A stretch of 64,000 bases of DNA from UBA6522 sp965205045 (GTDB lineage Bacteria > Pseudomonadota > Gammaproteobacteria > Steroidobacterales > Rariloculaceae), in assembly GCA_965205045.1 (NCBI GenBank), contig OZ242031.1, positions 3,100,001-3,164,000 on the forward strand, in the 5' to 3' direction. Each line of letters opens with the position of its first letter. Within the stretch, counting starts at the first letter, position 1. Below are positions 1 through 6,876 of this stretch, in pieces. The notes beneath the pieces are model-generated. The model was not told the origin of the DNA, made no database searches, and saw only the letters and a list, made by a program, of their open reading frames with translations. The position numbers and the translations under genes were made by a program.

Positions 1-2
1 TG

Positions 3-203
3 CTGAGTTTACTTGACGATGCCGCAATTAACCTGGAAGCAGTCAACATCGAGGAGAAACGCTTCAGGCAGGTGATCATTGCGCTGAAGCTCAAAAGGCC
101 GCCGCAAATGGGAGAGCTGAAGGAGTGGGTGTTACCGACTGCGTCCGAGGTGAAAGTAAACTTGCTGGGCGGGAATGTCAGGATCCGATGGGGTCGAGGC
201 TGA
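3..203 (+). CDS. C-terminal end of an unidentified protein, partial at the window edge
   Basis: An open frame enters from the left edge and reads 66 residues to a TGA at 201-203. The composition is protein-like (charged helices such as NLEAVNIEEKRFRQVIIALK, then ELKEWVLPTASEVKVNLLGG). I do not recognise the family. The last ~6 residues lie inside DNA that matches the mazF start region at 1,309-1,357, so the natural C-terminus was probably replaced when that remnant landed here. Confidence 0.4.
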   Translation: MSLLDDAAINLEAVNIEEKRFRQVIIALKLKRPPQMGELKEWVLPTASEVKVNLLGGNVRIRWGRG

Positions 204-228
204 CCAGCCAGATCTCGTCCCGCTGCAT
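178..228 (-). pseudogene. mazF remnant (first 16 codons only)
   Basis: Reads MQRDEIWLVSLDP, almost identical to the start of the intact MazF at 1016-1348 (MQRGEIWLVNLDP), then hits TGA after 16 codons. The start codon overlaps the antitoxin stop by one base, exactly as in the intact pair. The toxin core is absent, so it cannot be functional. It is one half of a degraded duplicate of the mazEF junction. Confidence 0.75.
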
Positions 229-390
229 TACAGCAGATCGATGCCGACCGGTTCGGCCTCAAGCCAGGCGCGGTCCTCTTTGTCCGTTTTCGGCATTTCA
301 TCTTGATCGAGCTCGATGAAATCGGCCTGGCGCAACGCACCCAGTCCCGCATCGACCTCCGAGCGGAGCCGGAACTGCTCGTGCGGCATC
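228..390 (-). pseudogene. Chimeric antitoxin remnant: ParD C-terminal segment joined to MazE tail
   Basis: The upstream part reads RLRSEVDAGLGALRQADFIE, the same as the ParD remnant at 1982-2137. The downstream part reads EDRAWLEAEPVG, the C-terminal tail of the intact MazE at 1348-1605. The two are joined in frame around 290. No antitoxin DNA-binding domain is left: the open frame continues upstream to about 509, but that sequence is not recognisable. From 391 to 545 I see no gene. Most likely a product of recombination between two neighbouring TA modules. Confidence 0.7.
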
Positions 391-545
391 CAGTTCACCC
401 GATAGCAGATATAACGGGTCCTCCAGCACGCGTTTCGGAATGGCATTGCCACTTTCCAAGGCATGTCCAACGAATGCCTATTGGATTGCCCCGCTTGGTA
501 CAATGCCACTCGCCGAGGGATGCTCGGTCGTTAGCAGGCAGGTAG

Positions 546-776
546 ATGAAATTTGAGTCCGGAGCATTCGCTTTCCTGGTGGGACTATTCTTCACCCTGC
601 AATCGGCGACTCTCGGCGCCATCGGCGGGGTCTACTGGAAAATGGCCAAGTTGGGGGAACGGGCCGCCGTATTGGAAACGAATGTGGACTTGATGGCGAC
701 CGGCGTAGAGGACCTGCAAGACGAGGTTTCATACCTGCTCACGCTTCATATCGAGGGGGTGCCAGACGCGCCATAA
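546..776 (+). CDS. Small membrane protein with a coiled-coil tail
   Basis: A 76-residue protein with ATG start. Residues ~8-30 form one hydrophobic segment (AFAFLVGLFFTLQSATLGAI), followed by a charged heptad-like stretch (KLGERAAVLETNVDLMATGV) and a short acidic tail. Family not recognised. The layout (one membrane helix plus coiled coil) resembles the 87-residue protein at 29362-29625. It stands alone between TA remnants, so function cannot be inferred. Confidence 0.45.
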   Translation: MKFESGAFAFLVGLFFTLQSATLGAIGGVYWKMAKLGERAAVLETNVDLMATGVEDLQDEVSYLLTLHIEGVPDAP

Positions 777-811
777 CAGCGTTATGGCGGCGTGTTGACA
801 TCCTGTCGGGA

Positions 812-1000
812 TTGAAACACAGGCTCCTGGTGACGCTGTTCGACCCGCTCGATTCGGCTCACACGCGATACGTGGATACGTTGAGCGCGATCTTCGCAAT
901 CGATCACAAGGGCTTCAATGCCTATCGCATTAAGCGGGGGCGCCGCTGCGTGCCCTTTACCGTGCTCGACATCGGCAACTTTACCGTCAAGTTCGCGTAA
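812..1000 (+). pseudogene. Possible C-terminal remnant of a PIN-domain (VapC-like) toxin
   Basis: A TTG-started frame of 62 residues. Its middle, TLSAIFAIDHKGFNAYRIKR followed by GRR, resembles the last strand-helix of PIN toxins, which often end in a D-x-x-x-F-x-x-Y-R-x-x-x-GRR pattern. The N-terminal catalytic acidic residues of a PIN domain are not present, so this is at most a 3-prime fragment. The family call rests on one motif and is tentative. Confidence 0.35.
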
Positions 1001-1015
1001 TCCGGCACCCGGGGG

Positions 1016-1348
1016 CTACGCCAGGATTGCGGCAAGGCGCGCGAGCACATCGTCTACAATCGGCTCCGGGACGGCTTCGAGGCGCCTCCCGTTCCGGGCG
1101 GCGAGATCGAGTGCGCGGGGCTGGTCGCAGCGAATGACGCCCACGGTGCGCGTGCCCGCATCGTGCAGGGATACGGCGAACCCGCGGCGGCGCGCGAAGC
1201 TTCCCCCGGTGGTGATGGGCAGGACGACGGGGGTCCGGGTAAGTCGGTTGAAGGGGGCGGTGGAGACGATCAGGACCGGGCGGGTTCCCTGTTGCTCGCG
1301 GCCGGCGGTGGGGTCGAGGTTGACCAGCCAGATCTCGCCCCGCTGCAT
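1016..1348 (-). CDS. mazF: MazF/PemK-family endoribonuclease toxin
   Basis: A 110-residue protein of normal MazF length. It begins with the family signature QRGEIWLVNLDPTAGREQQG, continues with RPVLIVS and VVLPITT strands and has the conserved R-x-x-G-F-A-V strand. MazF toxins cleave mRNA at short sequences and are neutralised by the co-encoded antitoxin. The ATG shares one base with the stop of the upstream MazE gene (TAATG), so translation is probably coupled. All family landmarks look intact, so the pair is likely active. Confidence 0.9.
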   Translation of the reverse strand: MQRGEIWLVNLDPTAGREQQGTRPVLIVSTAPFNRLTRTPVVLPITTGGSFARRRGFAVSLHDAGTRTVGVIRCDQPRALDLAARNGRRLEAVPEPIVDDVLARLAAILA

Positions 1349-1605
1349 TACAGCAGTTCGTTGCCGACCGGCTCGGCCTCAAGCCAGGCGCGGTCCTCTT
1401 CGTCCACCGGAGCGGTCTCGTCGCACTGCGCCAAGAGTTCGTCCAAGGTGTAGCCGGTCCGCGTTCTCGGCGCCACGACCAATTGGCCTTCCGCGACCCC
1501 TATGTCCACGCTGGCGCCGGCGTGAAGCTCCAACACATCGAGCAGCGCCGGGGGTATCGCGAGCATCACTGAGCCGCCGACCTTGCGCAGATGGGTGACA
1601 TGCAT
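1348..1605 (-). CDS. mazE: MazE/AbrB-type antitoxin
   Basis: An 85-residue protein. The N-terminal half (VTHLRKVGGSVMLAIPPALL) is a SpoVT/AbrB swapped-hairpin DNA-binding domain. The acidic tail (APVDEEDRAWLEAEP) is the part that normally blocks the MazF active site. A good ribosome-binding site (AGGAGA) lies 5-6 bases before the ATG. It is first in the operon with mazF. The palindrome at 1619-1636 just upstream is a likely operator for autoregulation. The tail sequence recurs in the remnant at 228-290. Confidence 0.9.
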   Translation of the reverse strand: MHVTHLRKVGGSVMLAIPPALLDVLELHAGASVDIGVAEGQLVVAPRTRTGYTLDELLAQCDETAPVDEEDRAWLEAEPVGNELL

Positions 1606-1618
1606 GCGTTTCTCCTAT

Positions 1619-1636
1619 GTTATATCCGAATATAAC
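1619..1636. promoter_or_regulatory. Palindromic operator upstream of mazEF
   Basis: An 18-bp near-perfect inverted repeat with arms GTTATAT and ATATAAC around a 4-base centre, 14 bases upstream of the mazE start codon. It is AT-rich in a GC-rich setting. AbrB-type antitoxins normally repress their own promoter through such sites. Assignment by position and symmetry only. Confidence 0.6.
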
Positions 1637-1694
1637 ACAGTGTCGGAAAGACTTGAGGCCATCCGGATTGCCATCAATGACTTTTCGAAGCCCG

Positions 1695-1985
1695 TCAGTC
1701 GATGTGCCCGGCCATGTCCATGCGATCATGCAAGACTCGCACAATCGATATTGTTTCCCCGCTCGATTGGAAGAAAATTACGTGGCGACCTTCGCGAACG
1801 CTGAAGAGACCGTCCCCGATGTCGGTTCGGTCTGTCCAGAGCTCTTCATTCTCGCTCAACCAGACCATCCTCAAAATCAGGCTGTCGATGTAGCGGTCCG
1901 CCTACACCTGACTCCACTGCTCGCTGGTGTAGCGCCATATGCCGTCGAGGTCCGCACGCGCCGGCGCCGAAAGACGCCATTTCAC
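1695..1985 (-). pseudogene. ParE toxin gene with one in-frame amber stop
   Basis: Reading from GTG at 1985, the frame gives VKWRLSAPARADLDGIWRYT and later DGLFSVREGRHVIFF and IVRVLHDRMDMAGHID, a clear ParE/RelE-fold toxin of 96 residues. A single TAG at 1902-1904 (codon 28) interrupts it; CAG (Gln) at that place would restore the gene. The GTG overlaps the stop of the upstream antitoxin remnant by 4 bases (GTGA), the normal parDE arrangement. The antitoxin has lost its N-terminus, so loss of toxin activity was probably required for survival. Confidence 0.85.
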
Positions 1986-2137
1986 CGATTCTGACGGCAG
2001 CGGCCGGCGGACTTGATTTCATCGGCCGCTTTCAGCATTTCGTCTTGATCGAGCTCGATGAAATCGGCTTGGCGCAACGCATCCAGTCCCGCATCGACCT
2101 CCGAGCGGAGCCGGGACAGCTTGATGGCCTCCAGTTG
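1982..2137 (-). pseudogene. ParD antitoxin, C-terminal remnant
   Basis: Only the toxin-binding half remains: LEAIKLSRLRSEVDAGLDAL, then RQADFIELDQDEM and a short tail to TGA at 1982-1984. The ribbon-helix-helix DNA-binding N-terminus is missing; the homology stops at about 2137, just before the promoter of the next module. A near-identical copy of the same segment sits at 295-390. Confidence 0.75.
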
Positions 2138-2150
2138 TCCGTATCCCGCA

Positions 2151-2171
2151 TATGGACTACATTGGACCATA
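2151..2171. promoter_or_regulatory. Inverted repeat in the promoter of the Phd/PIN module
   Basis: Arms TATGG and CCATA are separated by 11 bases and overlap a CATAAT that could serve as -10 element (2167-2172). It lies 20 bases upstream of the antitoxin start and is a plausible autoregulatory operator. Short arms make this tentative. Confidence 0.4.
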
Positions 2172-2191
2172 ATTGAACATCGGGAGTGCCC

Positions 2192-2473
2192 ATGAGCGCC
2201 AAAGCCGATCCGTCTGGTCGCACCTGGACTGTGTCCGAGGCCAAGGCAAAGCTGTCCGAAGTCCTGCGTCTGGCCGAACAGGAAGGGCCGCAACGCATCG
2301 GCGCACGGCGCCGGTTTGTTGTCGTGCCCGCCGAGGTGTGGGATGCCGCGAACCCGCCCCGCAAGCCGCTGGGCCGATGGCTGCTCGAAAACATGCCGCG
2401 GGGGATCGACGTGGAACTCCCGGACCGGGCGTCGAAGCGGGCTGTTCCCTTCAGCGAAGATGCCGACGCATGA
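2192..2473 (+). CDS. Phd/YefM-type antitoxin of a PIN toxin
   Basis: A 93-residue protein. The segment TWTVSEAKAKLSEVLRLAEQ is the typical Phd/YefM N-terminal fold, followed by a strand FVVVPAEVWD and a C-terminal toxin-binding region rich in prolines and charges. The ATG at 2192 has GGGAG five bases upstream; a GTG at 2186 in the same frame is the alternative. Its stop overlaps the next start (ATGA at 2470-2473). It neutralises and co-represses the PIN ribonuclease downstream. Confidence 0.85.
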   Translation: MSAKADPSGRTWTVSEAKAKLSEVLRLAEQEGPQRIGARRRFVVVPAEVWDAANPPRKPLGRWLLENMPRGIDVELPDRASKRAVPFSEDADA

Positions 2474-2895
2474 ACGGCTGCCTGCTCGACACCAACGTCG
2501 TCTCGGAAACCATGCGCTTTGCGCCGCACGAGCGTGTTGTCGCGTTCCTGACGGCGCGTGAAGAGCTGTGGTTATCGTCGATTCTGATCCACGAGCTTGA
2601 ATATGGCGTGCAGTGCCTGCCCCGCGGGCAAAAACGCGACGTCCTGCAAAGTGCCTTGCGCAACGTGCTGACCGATTACAGCGACCGAATCCTGGACCTC
2701 GATTCCGGGGCCGCCGTTTGGGCCGCCCGGTTTCGTGCGCAGGCACGCGGCCGTGGGCGCAACCTTGAATTGGGCGATGCGCTGATCGCGGGCACAGCCA
2801 GGAGCCGCGAACTGACGATAGCGACCCGCAACGTCAGGGATTTTGCCGGTCTGGACGTCAATGTTGTCAATCCTTGGGACTGGGACGCACGCTGA
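2470..2895 (+). CDS. vapC: PIN-domain ribonuclease toxin (VapC/FitB type)
   Basis: A 141-residue PIN protein. The acidic metal-binding residues are visible: Asp in CLLDTNVVSE (residue ~7), Glu in HELEYGV, Asp in ELGDALIAGTA and the C-terminal TRNVRDF motif. PIN toxins are Mg-dependent ribonucleases that typically cut tRNA or rRNA. The ATG overlaps the antitoxin stop by 4 bases. Length and motifs are complete, so it is probably functional. Confidence 0.9.
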   Translation: MNGCLLDTNVVSETMRFAPHERVVAFLTAREELWLSSILIHELEYGVQCLPRGQKRDVLQSALRNVLTDYSDRILDLDSGAAVWAARFRAQARGRGRNLELGDALIAGTARSRELTIATRNVRDFAGLDVNVVNPWDWDAR

Positions 2896-2993
2896 TTTCG
2901 GTTCCGGATTGGGAGCAAGGTCGCCGCTCGCCCAAGGGGGCGGCCAGGACGCTGCTCCACGTCGCCCGGCATCATCCGGAGGTGCTGGGGAAA

Positions 2994-3030
2994 TTGGCTA
3001 CATAGTCGAGTGCCGTATAATCGGACTCGA
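2994..3030 (+). promoter_or_regulatory. Promoter with operator for the second Phd-type module
   Basis: A -35-like TTGGCT (2994-2999) and a perfect TATAAT (3016-3021) are 16 bases apart. A perfect inverted repeat, TCGAGT at 3006-3011 and ACTCGA at 3025-3030, straddles the -10 box. This is the expected layout for an autorepressed antitoxin promoter, 28 bases upstream of the ATG at 3058. Confidence 0.6.
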
Positions 3031-3057
3031 ATTCAGACCGTTAACGAGTTACATCGC

Positions 3058-3336
3058 ATGACAACATCGATCGTCAGTTTGAGTGAGTTCAAGGCCAAGG
3101 CGGCGCAAATGCTCGCCGAACTGCAAACCGCCCGGCATGCGATTGTCTTGACGCAGCGCGGTGCCGCCAGCGCCGTGGTGCAGGACTTCCAGACGCACCA
3201 GCGGCTCCAGGAAGCGCTGCTCATGCTAAAGCTCATGGCGCAGGGCGAAGCCGACATCCCGGCGGAGCGGACCACCGCCCAGGATCGCGTGTTCGCAGAC
3301 ATCCGGGCCCGCTTGACCACCGCAGCCGGTGGCTGA
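3058..3336 (+). CDS. Phd/YefM-family antitoxin
   Basis: A 92-residue protein: TSIVSLSEFKAKAAQMLAEL followed by AIVLTQRGAASAVVQDFQTH is the classic Phd/YefM fold (AbrB-like dimer, 'LTQRG' turn). The C-terminal ~35 residues are the toxin-neutralising part. The stop overlaps the GTG start of a truncated toxin gene. With the toxin broken it now acts alone, possibly still binding its own promoter. Confidence 0.85.
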   Translation: MTTSIVSLSEFKAKAAQMLAELQTARHAIVLTQRGAASAVVQDFQTHQRLQEALLMLKLMAQGEADIPAERTTAQDRVFADIRARLTTAAGG

Positions 3337-3472
3337 CTATCCGGTTCTGTGGACCGATGCCGCGATATTCGACCTTGAGGGTATCACTGAGTTCATTGCC
3401 GCAGAGAATCCGCCCAACGCTCTCGAAGTGCTCTCGCGACTGGAGAACCGGTGCCAAGCGCTCACAGTATGA
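3329..3472 (+). pseudogene. Truncated RelE/ParE-family toxin
   Basis: From GTG at 3329 the frame reads VADYPVLWTDAAIFDLEGIT, then EFIAAENPPNALEVLSRLEN and stops at codon 48. This is the N-terminal half of a ParE/RelE toxin (the family is usually 90-105 residues); the catalytic and C-terminal strands are gone. The following DNA shows no continuation in another frame that I can recognise, which suggests a deletion rather than a simple frameshift. Confidence 0.7.
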
Positions 3473-3589
3473 CCCTGGCTAACGCGATGTCTACGGTGCA
3501 AGCTAATCATGGCGCAATCGGGAAGCTGCCGAGAGGCAAGCCGGTTACCAGCGCGCGTTTCTGCGAAGTACCGGAAATGGAACGGAGAC

Positions 3590-4060
3590 ATGCACCGAGA
3601 GAACTTCGATCACGGCTTTTCGGAGGAAGCGTGGGAGGCTGCAAGGGTGGAGGCGCGAGAGTTGATGATCGCCGTAGCCGCGCGCCGGAGCATGATCGCG
3701 TATTCCGACCTCGTCGCCAGAATACGCGGCCTCGATCTGGATCCTCAGAGCCAGCACCTGGCCCATATGCTGGGCGAGATTTCGACGGCGGAGCACGAAG
3801 CGGGACGCGGAATGCTTACTGTCGTGGTAGTCCACAAGCACGGTGACAAGATGCCTGGGCCGGGCTTTTTCGAGCTTGCGCGTTCGCTGGGCTACGACAC
3901 GGGAGACCGGGAGGAATTTTCCATCGCGCACGCCGGAGGGTGTGATGGGCAAGTGAGGAAACTTGAGTCGACGCTATTCGCCGACTCGCTCGCGATAGCG
4001 GAGGGCGGCCCGTCTCAGTTCCAGATTCGGCGCGGGCGGGTGGAGCAGCGCCTCGTGTAA
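3590..4060 (+). CDS. Conserved hypothetical protein with a short 'PGPGFFELA' motif
   Basis: A 156-residue protein from an ATG preceded by GGAG. The core, MIAYSDLVARIRGLDLDPQS then LAHMLGEISTAEHEAGRGML and TVVVVHKHGDKMPGPGFFEL, looks like a widespread uncharacterised family. Function unknown. The last ~30 codons overlap the antitoxin gene on the other strand (from 3974), so the true C-terminus may be altered or the gene may have lost its original end. Confidence 0.6.
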   Translation: MHRENFDHGFSEEAWEAARVEARELMIAVAARRSMIAYSDLVARIRGLDLDPQSQHLAHMLGEISTAEHEAGRGMLTVVVVHKHGDKMPGPGFFELARSLGYDTGDREEFSIAHAGGCDGQVRKLESTLFADSLAIAEGGPSQFQIRRGRVEQRLV

Positions 4061-4258
4061 AGCGTCCCAGTCCGTCGCCGGCAGAACGATTCTCTCGCGC
4101 GCCTCGATCACGCGTTCGGCCGCCGCCACGGCGTTTGCCAGCACGAATCGGCTGACCGTCGTTTCCTCATATGCCGCCGCCCGTTCCAACTTGCGCTTGG
4201 ACTTGGCGTCAAGGCGCAAATGCATCCGCGCGTGCTTCAAACTCGCCGATTCGCCCAT
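3974..4258 (-). CDS. DUF1778 (TacA-like) antitoxin, orphan
   Basis: A 94-residue protein with the DUF1778 pattern: MHLRLDAKSKRKLERAAAYE (ribbon-helix-helix), TTVSRFVLANAVAAAERVIE and the C-terminal toxin-binding stretch RIVLPATDWDALHEALLHPP. TacA antitoxins normally precede a GNAT acetyltransferase toxin that modifies aminoacyl-tRNA. Here no GNAT gene follows; the downstream DNA is occupied by a gene on the other strand. The ATG at 4258 fits the family start better than two upstream candidates. Confidence 0.8.
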   Translation of the reverse strand: MGESASLKHARMHLRLDAKSKRKLERAAAYEETTVSRFVLANAVAAAERVIEARERIVLPATDWDALHEALLHPPAPNLELRRAALRYRERVGE

Positions 4259-4321
4259 TGCCCTGACTCCTGAAATTACAAACTCTGAATATATGCGCCA
4301 TTTTGGCGTACAACGCAATCA

Positions 4322-4618
4322 TTAGGAAACCTCTGAATAACTCGATCCGTCGCGGTGAGACTCATCATAACTTGTTGATTTCAATAGCACGCTCATTCGA
4401 ACATCTGAGTTGATCAGAGCTTTCTTAGCATTGCGGTATCGCTCCGAGCCGCCCCAATGGCGCCATTCGTCTACTTCGCGTTCGAGAAAGACAGCGTGGT
4501 TGTTGCGTTCGAATGGATAACTGCAGGCCGGGTTCACATCCACGCTGGCCCGCACCTGATAGCCTTCAAGTACGAACCGGTGGCTCAGTCCGCCCACGCC
4601 GCAGAAAACCTCGACTAC
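4322..4618 (-). pseudogene. DNA cytosine-5 methyltransferase, N-terminal remnant
   Basis: Reads VVEVFCGVGGLSHRFVLEGY, which is motif I (FxGxGG) of C5 methyltransferases, followed by VRASVDVNPACSYPFERNNH (motif II region). After about EREVDEW the similarity ends and the frame runs into unrelated sequence to a stop at 4322. The catalytic PCQ loop and target-recognition domain are missing. No start codon is evident at the 5-prime side. Together with the vsr remnant at 5325 it marks a lost Dcm/Vsr pair. Confidence 0.75.
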
Positions 4619-4752
4619 CCCTGCGCGCTGGATCGCGTGTGGGACAGGGGCTGTACCAGCCTCGTGACTGTATCGCCAAGCCTCACGGCGAAGCCAACGT
4701 CAAATCCGGGCGGTTGCTTGAGAAAGTCGAGAATTTCATTGTTTGTATTCAA
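4615..4752 (-). CDS. Short ORF ahead of the methyltransferase remnant
   Basis: A TTG-started frame of 45 residues: NTNNEILDFLKQPPGFDVGF, then AVRLGDTVTRLVQPLS. Its stop overlaps the first codons of the methyltransferase remnant, a spacing typical of a coupled upstream gene. I do not recognise it; it may be the start of a regulator or a leader gene. Weak evidence because it is short and has no clear ribosome-binding site. Confidence 0.3.
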   Translation of the reverse strand: MNTNNEILDFLKQPPGFDVGFAVRLGDTVTRLVQPLSHTRSSAQG

Positions 4753-4852
4753 CGTGAACCACCGCTGCGGTCACAGGATTCCGTAGCGGGTAGCTCAACG
4801 GCTGCAACGGCTACCGCAGCGTCGCGAGCCAACGGTTCTCCATTGCTGTAAC

Positions 4853-5245
4853 TCAGCCTACGGTCCTCGCGCGCCGGTATTCCCGCCATTGTGCCTTCAA
4901 CTCGGCCAACAGCGACTCAACCGCCGGCCTGGCGCCGGCGCGAAGCGGGAAGCCACCGCGCCGACGACCGAGCAGGTAGTGCGTATCGGGGCCGAAGCCG
5001 CGTTCGAGCAGCGACTCGGGGAATTGGGTGTGGGTCCTTACAAGCGGCCCGATGTGAACCTTTTTGGGCCGCCCATCGCGATCATCCTGACCGGGAATCT
5101 CACACCAGAGCTCTCCGGTATGGAAGCTGAATCCCATCAGGAGGCCGCCGCCCTCCGGTACGACGTTGTAGGGGAATCGCACGACGCGGATGGTGTATCC
5201 GTCCGACGGATCGGTCCAGATTTCGCCTTCAAGTGCGACCGTCAT
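4853..5245 (-). CDS. Hypothetical protein with a strong ribosome-binding site
   Basis: A 130-residue protein; the ATG at 5245 is preceded by a perfect AGGAGG six bases away, which decides the start. The first half is beta-rich (LEGEIWTDPSDGYTIRVVRF), the second half basic and helical, ending LLAELKAQWREYRRARTVG. No signal peptide or membrane segment. I do not recognise the family. Its neighbours are restriction-modification remnants but nothing ties it to them. Confidence 0.6.
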   Translation of the reverse strand: MTVALEGEIWTDPSDGYTIRVVRFPYNVVPEGGGLLMGFSFHTGELWCEIPGQDDRDGRPKKVHIGPLVRTHTQFPESLLERGFGPDTHYLLGRRRGGFPLRAGARPAVESLLAELKAQWREYRRARTVG

Positions 5246-5324
5246 TCCGTGCCTCCTTGCTCTGAGAAACGATACACGAATCAAATTGTGCCCAGCCAAC
5301 GCTACAATGTCCGCACACATACCC

Positions 5325-5410
5325 ATGGACACCCGCACCCCCAGCAACGCCGGCGCATCATGCAGGCCGTCAAGACCCGCGACACAAAGCCGGAGATGGT
5401 CGTCCGACGT
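5325..5410 (+). pseudogene. vsr (very-short-patch-repair endonuclease) remnant with a frameshift
   Basis: The frame from ATG 5325 reads MDTRTP; after losing one C in the run at 5338-5342 the next frame reads QQRRRIMQAVKTRDTKPEMV and VRR, the conserved N-terminus of Vsr. The catalytic domain is absent beyond 5410. Vsr nicks T:G mismatches formed by deamination at Dcm sites and is usually encoded beside a C5 methyltransferase, whose remnant lies 0.7 kb to the left. Confidence 0.75.
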
Positions 5411-5522
5411 TGCCCAGGCGAGATGGCAGCCCTACAAACCGAGCTTCTCAGGCGTTAGCATCGGCAGGAACAGGCGGCACGGCGCGGACGGGAAGCCAAG
5501 AGTAGAAGCAAGAGAGTAGCGC

Positions 5523-6776
5523 GTGACGCGAATGCAAGAAATTGAACCAGTCCCTGGACATGACGCGTTTGCAAGAGACGATCTGGCTGCGGTTCAGTCC
5601 CAGGCGGCGTTCTTGCTCGTGCTTGGGGGGCGAGTTGAGCGTACCGATTCTCCGGACTACGACGGGAAGGCAGTGGATGACATTCAACGGTTAGCTGTAC
5701 CTGAACTGGCGAGCGAGAGCGCGTGGGCGGATTCGGCGATGGAGGGCTGGATACCGCTGGCCGAACCCGATACACGAGACTCGTTTGCCCGTCGCAAGGC
5801 GGCCCCGGAATACGTGCCGGAATTGGTGAAGTCACTGTACGAGGCTCCGACCGAAGCGTCAGCGTTCAGTCTGATCGCGGAATGTTTGCTCGTTCGCGAC
5901 CCACTTGTTCGCGTGGCCGCCGCCGCGGCCCACTCGCAAATTTGTGCAAGGCTGGCGCATCGGTGGATGCGACCAGTCGAATTGGGCGGCGGTGGGCAAC
6001 TGGCTCCAGGGTCCGATGATGACAGGCAATTTGCGCGTTACCAGCGCTTGTCCTGGCGATCGACAAACGAGATGGTGCGGGGCGTAGGCGAAGCGAACGA
6101 ACTTGTTCGCGATGTCGCGGCGACAGCACTCGAAAGATTGCGGATGGACGAAATTGTCAGGGCAACCGACCTGTCGTTGCCCGACGCAGAATCGGCCGCT
6201 CGCATCGAGGATGCGGATGAGCGGGCGGAACGAGTGGGTTTCCAGCATCCCCGGAACTACAGCGTTGTCATCCATGGGACGACATTCGGGCTCGCCACCG
6301 GTTGGTGGAAACCGCGGCGGTCGTTTCACAAGTACCTGAAAGCGCACGTTTGCGCCAATTTGTACAGTGGCGCAAAACCGTTTGGCTGGTCAGGATTGTA
6401 TAGTGACCGTGCCCGGCAATTGGGTGCCCACGATCTGGTGTCGTGGATCCGGGATCGCACAGCGGAGTTTGATCATGTATTCGCATACAGTCATGGTGGC
6501 AGCGTCGCGATGCTGGCGAGCCGGTTGGGTGTTCGGATGAAGAAGCTGGTGCTGCTGAGTTGTCCCGTGCATGCACGGTACGCCCCGGACTTTCAGCGAG
6601 CAGACAAGGTCGTGTCTGTGCGGACGAAGCTCGATCTTGTGATTTTGGCGGACGGAGGGGGCCAACGGTTCCGCGACCGGCGTATCGTCGAGAATGTACT
6701 GCCAGTGTGGTTCTCTCACAAGGCAACGCGGGACCCGCACGTGTGGAAGCGTTATGGGATTGCAGGTATGGTTTAG
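5523..6776 (+). CDS. Alpha/beta-hydrolase-like protein with a helical N-terminal half
   Basis: A 417-residue protein with GTG start. Residues ~95-230 contain helical HEAT-like stretches (DPLVRVAAAAAHSQI, ELVRDVAATALERL). From ~245 an alpha/beta-hydrolase pattern appears: NYSVVIHGTTF (HG oxyanion strand), then VFAYSHGGSVAML with a nucleophile elbow (Ser ~323), a strand KLDLVILADGGGQRF and a late His in SHKATRDPHVW. It looks like a serine esterase or lipase-like enzyme, cytosolic by absence of a signal peptide. A HEAT-repeat protein follows 100 bases downstream, so the two may work together. Substrate unknown. Confidence 0.6.
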   Translation: MTRMQEIEPVPGHDAFARDDLAAVQSQAAFLLVLGGRVERTDSPDYDGKAVDDIQRLAVPELASESAWADSAMEGWIPLAEPDTRDSFARRKAAPEYVPELVKSLYEAPTEASAFSLIAECLLVRDPLVRVAAAAAHSQICARLAHRWMRPVELGGGGQLAPGSDDDRQFARYQRLSWRSTNEMVRGVGEANELVRDVAATALERLRMDEIVRATDLSLPDAESAARIEDADERAERVGFQHPRNYSVVIHGTTFGLATGWWKPRRSFHKYLKAHVCANLYSGAKPFGWSGLYSDRARQLGAHDLVSWIRDRTAEFDHVFAYSHGGSVAMLASRLGVRMKKLVLLSCPVHARYAPDFQRADKVVSVRTKLDLVILADGGGQRFRDRRIVENVLPVWFSHKATRDPHVWKRYGIAGMV

Positions 6777-6876
6777 CGTGGGAACGGGCCTACATCAAGT
6801 TATCGCCCGGTTCACGGGCCAGACGCCTTTCGTGGGACGCGCCGTTCAAAGATCGGGCGCATAACGAGAAAACGCG

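Noticed and set aside
804..820. CRISPR repeat end-like sequence GGATTGAAAC
   Set aside because: A single occurrence with no second copy or spacing; chance match.
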